Source: Akkermansiaceae bacterium
GTDB lineage: Bacteria; Verrucomicrobiota; Verrucomicrobiia; Verrucomicrobiales; Akkermansiaceae
NCBI GenBank assembly: GCA_025457805.1
Contig: JALOTR010000038.1
Location: 1 to 10,744 of the forward strand
DNA length: 10,744 nt
Reading direction: 5' to 3'
Positions 1 through 8,803 of this stretch are shown here, piece by piece. A model generated the notes under the pieces. That model was not told the origin of the DNA and ran no database searches. It saw only the letters and a program-made list of their open reading frames with translations. A program made the translations under genes and the position numbers. The first letter of the stretch is position 1; each line of letters begins with the position of its first letter.

Positions 1-2520
<2,520 letters not shown>

Positions 2521-2673
2521 GGCGTTGTGTGGTATTCTAATGACAAATTGAGCCCGAGCCGCGAACGGTCTCAGGCAGGGTGGAATTCAAGCGTTGTGAA
2601 ATGATGTCGGAATCGGAGCGAAAGCCTTTATTTTGTGAGCTTAATAGAATCTCGAGCCGGTCACGACGGAAGA

Positions 2674-2706
2674 TCCCGGAGCGAAGCGGACTGCTCCGCT
2701 CCGGGA
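2674..2706 (-). promoter_or_regulatory. Stem-loop in the rplL-rpoB gap, attenuator or processing-site candidate
   Basis: On the minus-strand transcript, 2697-2706 pairs perfectly with 2674-2683 (10 bp). Four further pairs (2693-2696 with 2684-2687, one of them G-U) close a 5-nt loop at 2688-2692. One pair works only as G-U on the minus strand and would be A-C on the plus strand, so the structure fits the rplL-rpoB mRNA better. The bases after it (TCTTCC) are not a proper U-tract, so it is not a strong intrinsic terminator. In E. coli the equivalent gap holds an attenuator and an RNase III site that lower rpoB output relative to rplL. A similar role here is inference from position. Confidence 0.5.
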
Positions 2707-2721
2707 AAAATCCGGTGAAGT

Positions 2722-3096
2722 TTACTTGAGCTCGATCTTGGCACCAGCCTCTTCGAGCTTCTTCTTGGCGCCTTCGGCAGCGTCTTTTGCAACGCCTTCG
2801 AGGATCTTGGCAGGGGCGCTTTCGACGAGTTTCTTCGCGTCGGCAAGGCCAAGGCCAGGAGCGACTTCGCGCACTGCCTTGATGACAGCGATCTTGTTCG
2901 CGCCGGCGTCGGTGAGGACGACGTCGAATTCGGTTTTCTCTTCGACGGCTTCGGCAGCAGCGGCAGGGCCGGCAACCATTGCGACGGGAGCTGCGGCGGA
3001 GACGCCCCAGGTTTCTTCGAGTTGTTTAACGAGTTCGACAGCTTCCAGAACGGTAAGCTTGCCGAGTTCTTCAGCGAGTTGTGCGATATTAGCCAT
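2722..3096 (-). CDS. rplL: 50S ribosomal protein L7/L12
   Basis: This is the 124-residue L7/L12 stalk protein, present in several copies per ribosome, which recruits and stimulates the GTPase factors EF-Tu, EF-G, IF2 and RF3. The N-terminal dimerisation and L10-binding helices occupy about residues 1-30. An Ala/Pro/Val-rich hinge covers about 33-50, and the globular C-terminal domain about 53-124 contains the factor-binding surface ([10 protein letters not shown], then [12 protein letters not shown] at 81-92). Length matches the family (about 120-128). Its start ATG at 3094-3096 is preceded by AAGGA about 10 nt upstream. This is the only gene in the window with a clear Shine-Dalgarno, which fits the need to make L12 in excess of other ribosomal proteins. 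It follows rplJ after a 135-bp gap. Confidence 0.98.
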   Translation of the reverse strand: MANIAQLAEELGKLTVLEAVELVKQLEETWGVSAAAPVAMVAGPAAAAEAVEEKTEFDVVLTDAGANKIAVIKAVREVAPGLGLADAKKLVESAPAKILEGVAKDAAEGAKKKLEEAGAKIELK

Positions 3097-3231
3097 TTTG
3101 TTTTCCTTTTGCGGTATCGTCGCCCCCGGAGCCTCCGGAGATTTCAGTGCGGCAGCCGCCGCCCCGACGAGGAACCATTATGTGTTCAGGCGGAAGCGGG
3201 AGACGCCGCCGCCATCCAATCAGAGTGTTTG
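3097..3231. other. rplJ-rplL intergenic region with small inverted repeats
   Basis: This is a 135-bp gap, about twice the E. coli rplJ-rplL spacer as I recall it. It is very G+C-rich in the middle and contains a 5-bp inverted repeat (3126-3130 with 3134-3138, 3-nt loop) overlapping the palindrome CTCCGGAG at 3133-3140. The end next to rplL is A-rich on the minus strand and carries the rplL ribosome-binding site. I see no ORF with coding character and no convincing promoter. Confidence 0.4.
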
Positions 3232-3795
3232 TTATTCGACAGCAGCTTCGGCCGGGGCGGCTTCTGCTTCTGCGGCGGGTGCAGCGGGTGCGGATTCTTC
3301 TTCCTTCGGGCTGGATTCGCCATCGGGATCGAACTTGTTTTTGATCACGCGGGCGATCATCGATGCAGGCTCCAGGATGGTTCCAAGGAGTTGCGAGAGG
3401 ACAGCTTCGCGGGATGGGATGTCGGCGATGGCCTTGAGCTTTTCACCGTCGAGCACGGCATTGCCAAGGAGGCCCACTTTCATTTCCGGCTTCTTGAATT
3501 CCTTTTCGAAATTCTTGATGGCCTTGGCGGCGGCGAAAACTTCGCTGTCGCCCATGACGAATGCGGTTTGGCCGACGAGACCCTCACTGATGTCCGGGAG
3601 ACCGGCTTCGGTGAGAACCTTGCGCATGTAGCTGTTTTTCGCGACGGTGCAGCGTGCACCACCGGCGCCGAGGCGGTTGCGGAGTTCCGTGAACTGATGC
3701 ACGGTGAGGCCGGTGTAATCGATGACGATCAGGTAGGGCGACGCGTTGACGCGGTCCAGCAGTCCGTCGATGATGATTTTCTTATCAGGATTCAT
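3232..3795 (-). CDS. rplJ: 50S ribosomal protein L10
   Basis: L10 is the stalk base: it binds 23S rRNA beside L11 through its N-terminal domain and holds L7/L12 dimers on its long C-terminal helix. The protein has 187 residues, about 20 longer than E. coli L10 (165). The RNA-binding domain covers about residues 1-130, with DYTGLTVHQFTELRNRL at 26-42 and VAKNS at 51-55. The L12-binding helix is about 130-154. Residues 155-187 form an extra low-complexity tail rich in Ala, Glu and Pro. The start is ATG at 3793-3795, giving MNPDKKIIIDGLLDRV. Only 18 bp separate it from the rplA stop, too little for the structured leader through which the L10-L12 complex represses its own mRNA in E. coli. If such a site exists it must lie inside rplA. 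Confidence 0.97.
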   Translation of the reverse strand: MNPDKKIIIDGLLDRVNASPYLIVIDYTGLTVHQFTELRNRLGAGGARCTVAKNSYMRKVLTEAGLPDISEGLVGQTAFVMGDSEVFAAAKAIKNFEKEFKKPEMKVGLLGNAVLDGEKLKAIADIPSREAVLSQLLGTILEPASMIARVIKNKFDPDGESSPKEEESAPAAPAAEAEAAPAEAAVE

Positions 3796-3813
3796 GGTCT
3801 TGGTCGTGCTGGA

Positions 3814-4521
3814 TTAGGAAGCGGATTTGGTGTAGGTGGCGGCTTCGAGCGGGATGCCTGGAAGCATCGTGGCAGCGAGCGTCACGGCCTGGATGTAATT
3901 GCCCTTTGCGGAAGCGGGCTTGGCGCGGACCACGCCGTCCACGAAGGAGCGGGCGTTTTCAGCGAGTTGCTCGGGCTCGAAGGAGGCCTTGCCGATGGAA
4001 CCGGAAACGTTGCCGTTCTTGTCGAGTTTGAAGTCGATCCGGCCGGCTTTCACTTCCTTGACGGCCTTGGCGGTGTCGTCGGTGACGGTTCCAGTCTTCG
4101 GGTTCGGCATCAAACCGCGGGGTCCGAGGACGCGGGCGATTTTACGAACTTCCGTCATGGCATCCGGAGTAGCGATGGCGGAATCGAAATCCGTGAAACC
4201 TTCTTGAACTTTCTTGATCAGGTCCTCGTAGCCGACGTGCTCTGCGCCAGCGGCGATGGCGGCCTCAGCGGCTGCGCCTTGGGCGAAGACGGCCACGCGG
4301 ACGTTTTTGCCGGTGCCGTGTGGAAGGGAAACGGAGCCCCGGACCATCTGATCGCTCTTGCGCGGATCCACGCCGAGGTGGAAGGAGAGCGTCACGGTGG
4401 GGGTGAACTTGGGCGCCGGGAATTGCTTCACGGTGCTGATTGCGTCGGTCAGCGAATAGCTCTTGCCGGATTGGACGAGAGCGGCTGCCTTTTTGTAGCG
4501 TTTGCTGCGGTGTTTGGCCAT
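3814..4521 (-). CDS. rplA: 50S ribosomal protein L1
   Basis: L1 is the protein of the mobile L1 stalk at the ribosomal E site, where it helps release deacylated tRNA; in many bacteria it also represses its own operon by binding mRNA. The protein has 235 residues, close to E. coli (234). The N-terminus MAKHRSKRYKKAAALV and the hallmark loop LGPRGLMPNPKTGTV at residues 132-146 identify it. I chose ATG at 4519-4521. An in-frame ATG eight codons upstream (4543-4545) would add a non-conserved MNCKPNTT and has no better ribosome-binding site. No Shine-Dalgarno is visible; the leader before the ATG is A/C-rich. The gene is 96 bp after rplK, with a stem-loop in between, and 18 bp before rplJ. Confidence 0.97.
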   Translation of the reverse strand: MAKHRSKRYKKAAALVQSGKSYSLTDAISTVKQFPAPKFTPTVTLSFHLGVDPRKSDQMVRGSVSLPHGTGKNVRVAVFAQGAAAEAAIAAGAEHVGYEDLIKKVQEGFTDFDSAIATPDAMTEVRKIARVLGPRGLMPNPKTGTVTDDTAKAVKEVKAGRIDFKLDKNGNVSGSIGKASFEPEQLAENARSFVDGVVRAKPASAKGNYIQAVTLAATMLPGIPLEAATYTKSAS

Positions 4522-4580
4522 TGTGGTGTTTGGTTTGCAGTTCATTCGGAAAACGCGGGATGCGTTTCCCTCCTGCGGGT

Positions 4581-4608
4581 GCCGGGAACTTCCGGAGAAG
4601 CGCCCGGC
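4581..4608 (-). promoter_or_regulatory. Stem-loop between rplK and rplA, possible L1 autoregulatory or processing site
   Basis: A 6-bp GC stem (4581-4586 with 4603-4608) is followed by a symmetric 2x2 internal loop (4587-4588 and 4601-4602). An inner 4-bp stem (4589-4592 with 4597-4600) then closes on a tetraloop (4593-4596). It begins 9 nt after the rplK stop and ends about 60 nt before the rplA ATG on the minus-strand transcript. There is no U-tract, so it is not an intrinsic terminator. L1 binds helix-internal-loop-helix mRNA mimics of its 23S site in other bacteria. Assigning that role here rests only on position and general shape. Confidence 0.35.
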
Positions 4609-4617
4609 GGAGATGGA

Positions 4618-5046
4618 TTACATGCCCTCGATCTCAAGGCCCATCTGGCGGGCGGTGCCGGCGAGAATGCGGGCAGCAGCTTCAGGGTCCTTGGTGTTGA
4701 GGTCGGGCATTTTGATTTTCACCACGTCCATGAGCTGGGCCTTGGTGATTTTGCCGACCTTGATCTTGTTCGCTTCCTTGGAGCCGGAAGCAAGACCTGC
4801 CGCCTTCTTGAGAAGGTTGCCGGCGGGGGGCTTCTTGGTGACGAATGAGAAGGACTTGTCCTTGTAAACCGAGATCACGACCGGAAGCACGTCGCCAGCC
4901 TGGCTCTGTGTGGCGGCATTGAACTCTTTGCAGAATGCCATGATGTTGACGCCAGCCTGACCGAGGGCAGGACCCACGGGCGGTGACGGGTTGGCGGCTC
5001 CGGCGTTGATTTGGAGCTTGATGATTTTGACGACTTCCTTGGCCAT
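4618..5046 (-). CDS. rplK: 50S ribosomal protein L11
   Basis: L11 binds the GTPase-associated centre of 23S rRNA with L10 and is needed for RelA activation and for thiostrepton binding. The protein has 142 residues, the same as E. coli. The N-terminal domain contains [19 protein letters not shown] (residues 18-36) with the conserved proline-rich turn at 22-26 that contacts thiostrepton. The C-terminal rRNA-binding domain (about 72-142) starts at TKKPP and includes [12 protein letters not shown] and [12 protein letters not shown] at 130-141. The ATG at 5044-5046 gives [13 protein letters not shown], the expected start. No Shine-Dalgarno is seen in the A/C-rich leader. It follows nusG by 71 bp and precedes rplA. 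Confidence 0.98.
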   Translation of the reverse strand: MAKEVVKIIKLQINAGAANPSPPVGPALGQAGVNIMAFCKEFNAATQSQAGDVLPVVISVYKDKSFSFVTKKPPAGNLLKKAAGLASGSKEANKIKVGKITKAQLMDVVKIKMPDLNTKDPEAAARILAGTARQMGLEIEGM

Positions 5047-5117
5047 GATGAATGCTTTGTTACGTTCGGGAGCGGGGTGATTGGAAATTCAGGGGCTGTG
5101 GTCCAGACAATTCGCGA

Positions 5118-5687
5118 TTAAGCGCGCTCGACCTGCCAATATTCGAGTTCGACGGGAGTGCTGCGACCGAAGATTGTTACGGAAACCCGAAGCTTGCCGC
5201 GCTCGGGGTCGATTTCCTCGACAATGCCGTTCTGGCTCTGGAATGGACCATCGGCGACTTTGACTGTATCGCCCACTTCGAAACTGATCGCCGGGCGAAC
5301 GCTCTCCTCGCGCTCCTTGATTTGCGAAAGCATGGCTTCCACTTCGCGAGGACGCATGGGAGCAGGGCGGTCTTTGGTTCCGGCAAAGCCGATCACGCCG
5401 TCCATCTCCTTGATGAAAAACCAGGTCTTCTCGACGAGCTGGTTGTCCTCAGTGGTGAGGTTCATGTTGACGATGATATAACCGGGGAAGAATTTCTTCT
5501 TTGTCTCGGTCTTCTTGCCGCGGCGGATCTCGGAGACCATTTCGGTGGGAACGAGAACTTCGCGGATGTATTCGGTCATGCCTTCGGCTTCCGCGTCGCG
5601 CATGATCCGGTTGCGAACTTTTCCCTCTTGTCCGGAGAGCACTTGGACGACGTACCACTGGTCGCGGAATGTTTTGGTTTCAGACAT
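5118..5687 (-). CDS. nusG: Transcription termination/antitermination factor NusG
   Basis: NusG is the universal Spt5-family factor that binds the RNA polymerase clamp, modulates pausing and, through its KOW domain, contacts Rho or ribosomal protein S10 to couple transcription with translation. The protein has 189 residues (E. coli 181). The NGN domain runs from WYVVQVLSGQEGKV (residue 11) through KKKFFPGYIIVNM (63-75) and WFFIKEMDGVIGFAG (89-103). The KOW domain starts at about 136 (FEVGDTVKVADGPFQSQNG) and continues to IFGRSTPVELEYWQVE near the end. The start ATG at 5685-5687 gives MSETKTFRDQ; no Shine-Dalgarno is visible. It lies 42 bp after secE, the near-universal bacterial pairing, and 71 bp before rplK. 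Confidence 0.98.
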   Translation of the reverse strand: MSETKTFRDQWYVVQVLSGQEGKVRNRIMRDAEAEGMTEYIREVLVPTEMVSEIRRGKKTETKKKFFPGYIIVNMNLTTEDNQLVEKTWFFIKEMDGVIGFAGTKDRPAPMRPREVEAMLSQIKEREESVRPAISFEVGDTVKVADGPFQSQNGIVEEIDPERGKLRVSVTIFGRSTPVELEYWQVERA

Positions 5688-5729
5688 GACGGGTCGGTCG
5701 GAGAAGGGGTGAGAACAGAGACTCGGCGC

Positions 5730-6053
5730 TTAGCGGCCGAGGTTGGTGAAGAAGCCTACGATGAGGACGTGGAAGAAGTCCCAGAATTGCACAAAACCGG
5801 CGAGCAGGATCATCGCGATGAGCACCACGATGGTCGAGTCCACGAGTTCCTTATATTTCTTGAGTCCCTTGATTTTCGGATCCGACTCCCACGGCCAGCT
5901 TGCCTTGCGGAGTTCGCCTTTGACCTCACCAAGGAACTCCGAGATGGAAACCCATTTGAGGACGGTGACGACGATGCCTGCAATGAGCAAGGCATACAAA
6001 ATTCCGGACCAGATCCAGCTTTCGCCAATTTTAAAGTGCTCCAGAAACTGCAT
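5730..6053 (-). CDS. secE: Preprotein translocase subunit SecE
   Basis: SecE is the essential small subunit of the SecYEG channel, clamping SecY in the inner membrane. The protein has 107 residues from ATG at 6051-6053. The frame stays open farther upstream but only into tRNA-Trp, so longer starts are excluded. It has two hydrophobic segments: residues 14-32 (an N-terminal span most minimal SecE proteins lack) and about 73-102 (the core span). Between them is the conserved amphipathic helix FLGEVKGELRKASWP (40-54). After the WP pair comes a Lys-rich stretch (about 55-72) that looks roughly ten residues longer than in canonical single-span SecE. It sits between tRNA-Trp (33 bp upstream) and nusG (42 bp downstream). 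No Shine-Dalgarno is seen. Confidence 0.93.
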   Translation of the reverse strand: MQFLEHFKIGESWIWSGILYALLIAGIVVTVLKWVSISEFLGEVKGELRKASWPWESDPKIKGLKKYKELVDSTIVVLIAMILLAGFVQFWDFFHVLIVGFFTNLGR

Positions 6054-6086
6054 GAGTGGATTTTGATTACGAGGGAATTTGAAAGG

Positions 6087-6162
6087 TGGCACGGAAGGTG
6101 GGACTCGAACCCACAACCAACGGTTTTGGAGACCGCTACTCTACCAATTGAGCTACTTCCGT
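6087..6162 (-). tRNA. trnW: tRNA-Trp(CCA)
   Basis: This is a 76-nt cloverleaf read from the minus strand. The acceptor stem ACGGAAG pairs with CTTCCGT. The D stem is GCTC/GAGT. The anticodon stem GCGGT/ACCGT has loop CTCCAAA, giving anticodon CCA. The T stem GTGGG/CCCAC has loop TTCGAGT. The discriminator is G and the 3' CCA is encoded. Its place between tuf and secE is the standard location of tRNA-Trp in many bacteria. It implies that the tuf-to-rpoB transcript is cut here by tRNA-processing enzymes if transcription runs through. Confidence 0.97.
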
Positions 6163-6177
6163 TTTGAGGCGACTGAA

Positions 6178-6203
6178 GGGCACCCCGTTTTACCGGAGTG
6201 CCC
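6178..6203 (-). terminator. Stem-loop downstream of tuf, weak terminator or processing element
   Basis: On the minus-strand transcript a 10-bp stem (6194-6203 with 6178-6187, one G-U pair) closes a 6-nt loop, GTAAAA. It lies 58 nt beyond the tuf stop and 16 nt before the 5' end of tRNA-Trp. Only two Ts follow (TTCAGTCG), so intrinsic termination would be inefficient. Partial termination, or separation of tuf mRNA from the tRNA-Trp/secE transcript, would fit. The stem is better paired on the minus strand than on the plus strand. Confidence 0.4.
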
Positions 6204-6215
6204 CGAGATCGTGCG

Positions 6216-6245
6216 TTCGGATCTGGTCGGGTGACCCGATCCGAA
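6216..6245 (-). other. Second stem-loop just after the tuf stop codon
   Basis: An 8-bp stem (6216-6223 with 6238-6245) is followed by one mismatch (6224/6237), a 4-bp inner stem (6225-6228 with 6233-6236) and a 4-nt loop. It starts 16 nt after the tuf stop codon and lies directly before the 6178-6203 stem-loop on the transcript. No U-tract follows. It could protect the 3' end of tuf mRNA from exonucleases, or help separate tuf from the downstream genes. Confidence 0.4.
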
Positions 6246-6261
6246 GCCTCTTCGCAAAGGA

Positions 6262-7446
<1,185 letters not shown>

Positions 7447-7495
7447 GGTGGTTGTTGGTTCTGCTTGAGACTGTTGAGATTTATCGTGATCGCCC

Positions 7496-7570
<75 letters not shown>

Positions 7571-7613
7571 GATATGGATATCAAATGTGGATGTCACTCC
7601 TCCTTCGACCCGA

Positions 7614-7656
7614 CAAAAGAACCGCGACTTGTCTCAATGGGTGAGACCAGACGCGG
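7614..7656 (-). terminator. Terminator-like stem-loop in the tRNA-Thr/tuf leader, attenuator candidate
   Basis: On the minus-strand transcript a 5-bp GC stem (7652-7656 with 7622-7626) is followed by one mismatch, 2 bp (7649-7650 with 7628-7629), another mismatch, and a 5-bp inner stem (7643-7647 with 7631-7635) with a 7-nt loop. On this strand the two mismatches are U-U and G-A, both well tolerated in RNA. The stem is followed directly by TTCTTTTGT, an imperfect U-tract. It lies between the predicted promoter and tRNA-Thr, so it could end or reduce transcription early, or stop read-through from the upstream peptidase gene. The U-tract is interrupted, so strength is uncertain. Confidence 0.45.
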
Positions 7657-7689
7657 CGCCCCGGACTTGATTTGGGGAAGAGCGGGCGG

Positions 7690-7717
7690 ACCTTAACAAA
7701 GCCGACCAGTCTGTCAA
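7690..7717 (-). promoter_or_regulatory. Predicted sigma70-type promoter for the tRNA-Thr/tuf operon
   Basis: On the minus strand a perfect -35 hexamer TTGACA (7712-7717) is followed after 16 bp by TAAGGT (7690-7695) as a -10 element matching three of six consensus bases. Nine Ts run directly into the -35 (7716-7724 are A on the plus strand), and another A/T-rich stretch lies farther upstream, resembling an UP element of strong stable-RNA promoters. Transcription would start near 7683, about 112 nt before tRNA-Thr. No comparably good promoter was found downstream as far as rpoB, so it may serve much of the cluster. Confidence 0.6.
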
Positions 7718-7865
7718 AAAAAAACTCGATGAAAAGAAAAAATCTTCAGATCCCCGGAAAATGGGCGATTGCAGCCACAAATCGAGGCTGGTTTTTGCAT
7801 TTCCGCAACCCGAATTTGCGGCAATCCCAAATCAGGCCAATAATCGAAATCTTGAGCCTCGCGGG

Positions 7866-8681
7866 TCATTTGGGATCGTCGGAAAGGCCGGGAAATTTTT
7901 CCGCGCCCTGAATTTCAAGTGAGGTCCATGGAGAATTGGCCGCAGCAAGCAGTGTGGCCAGGGGTGATGGGGAAGTTTGCTCCACAGGGGCATTGCGGAG
8001 AGACGCCACGGTAGCGGCGGGATCGAGGCGGTTGAGCGGATACATGGCGTAGCCAGCTCCGATGTCGATGCCATCGCTGGCGCGCATTTCAAAATGCAGG
8101 TGAGCGGGGTAATAGCCATTCGCGGTGCCGACCGTGCCGATCCTCCCACCCCGGGCGACGAGCGAGCCGATGGCGACGTCGATACGGTTCAGGTGGGCAT
8201 ACATCGAGTGCAGGACCTTGCCATCCGGCGCACGGTGACCGACGACGATGATTTTCCCCCAGCCGGGAGAGGGCTCACCGGCGTAGAGGACCAGCCCGTC
8301 GGCGGTGGCGAAAACGGGATCGCCGAGGTCGGTATTCATGCCGCCGATGCCGTTCAGGTCGTCGCCGGTGTGATGTCCGCCGCGTTTTTCTTTCATTTCA
8401 CAGAATTTCTGGGCGTTGTAAACCAGACCGCCGTGCTCCGAACCCATCGGCGGATCGAAGCGCGTGGCCGTGGGGATGCTGACCGTCTGCCAGGCCGAAA
8501 GGAAATGAAAGCGATGGTCCGGCTCACCGCTGGCGGGCATCGCGAGCGGCACCGCGGCATCCTGGAAGCCGATCCGCTCGCCCGGGGCCTTGTTGCCAAC
8601 ACGGGAAACCACCACCCCGACGATCACCGCCGCGGCGACCAGGGTGAGGAGCACCATCAGATTGGGCGAGGGCTTGCGCAC
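7866..8681 (-). CDS. Membrane-anchored M23 family (LytM-type) metallopeptidase
   Basis: This is a probable zinc endopeptidase of the LytM/lysostaphin fold, the family that cuts or senses peptidoglycan cross-bridges in the periplasm. Numbering from GTG at 8679-8681 (271 residues), a basic N-terminus precedes a hydrophobic segment at about 9-26, a signal anchor or signal peptide. All expected ligands are present: HTGDD with H104 and D108, YAHL with H163, and HLH at H194 and H196, so it should be active rather than a degenerate LytM factor. The core spans about 85-200; a Pro/Ala/Ser-rich tail of about 40 residues follows. The start is uncertain. ATG at 8655-8657 would begin inside the hydrophobic segment. 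A TTG at 8781-8783 would add 34 residues of non-typical, Trp/Cys/Arg-rich sequence reaching almost to the divergent lpdA. No Shine-Dalgarno helps decide. The substrate is not identifiable. Confidence 0.88.
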   Translation of the reverse strand: MRKPSPNLMVLLTLVAAAVIVGVVVSRVGNKAPGERIGFQDAAVPLAMPASGEPDHRFHFLSAWQTVSIPTATRFDPPMGSEHGGLVYNAQKFCEMKEKRGGHHTGDDLNGIGGMNTDLGDPVFATADGLVLYAGEPSPGWGKIIVVGHRAPDGKVLHSMYAHLNRIDVAIGSLVARGGRIGTVGTANGYYPAHLHFEMRASDGIDIGAGYAMYPLNRLDPAATVASLRNAPVEQTSPSPLATLLAAANSPWTSLEIQGAEKFPGLSDDPK

Positions 8682-8803
8682 GCCGCGATCATGGAAAGAC
8701 GCCCGCCAACAATCAAGGCTGCGGTTTTTTCCCGCCTTCCATCTTTGACAATCCGGAATCGGGGGGACAGTTTCGCGCCGCAAACCAGCACTTCATTACT
8801 CCC

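Larger units (their letters stand above)
7571..7865. other. Intergenic region between tRNA-Thr and the M23 peptidase gene
   Basis: This 295-bp stretch holds no credible gene. Besides the promoter and the terminator-like stem-loop it contains a 6-bp hairpin (7803-7808 with 7816-7821, 7-nt loop). It also holds the left arm of a perfect 9-bp inverted repeat (7824-7832) whose right arm (7868-7876) overlaps the peptidase stop codon. On the minus strand AAGGAGG at 7599-7605 looks like an ideal Shine-Dalgarno, but no ATG follows it, only TTG/GTG triplets at poor spacing. Confidence 0.5.

Noticed and set aside
3022..4848. 608-residue open frame on the plus strand across rplL, rplJ, rplA and rplK
   Set aside because: It crosses four conserved ribosomal protein genes in antisense and shows no protein motif; a codon-bias shadow.
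5052..6167. 371-residue open frame on the plus strand opposite nusG, secE and tRNA-Trp
   Set aside because: It passes through tRNA-Trp and two conserved genes with no recognisable domain.
7599..7611. Strong Shine-Dalgarno-like AAGGAGG in the tRNA-Thr leader as the start of a small gene
   Set aside because: No ATG follows. A TTG 14 nt downstream would encode only seven codons ending inside the tRNA, so no gene is supported.
8745..8773. TTGACA on the plus strand upstream of lpdA as a promoter
   Set aside because: The -35 hexamer at 8745-8750 is perfect, but the bases 17 bp downstream (CAGTTT) are a poor -10 and the spacer is G-rich, so I did not list it as a feature.
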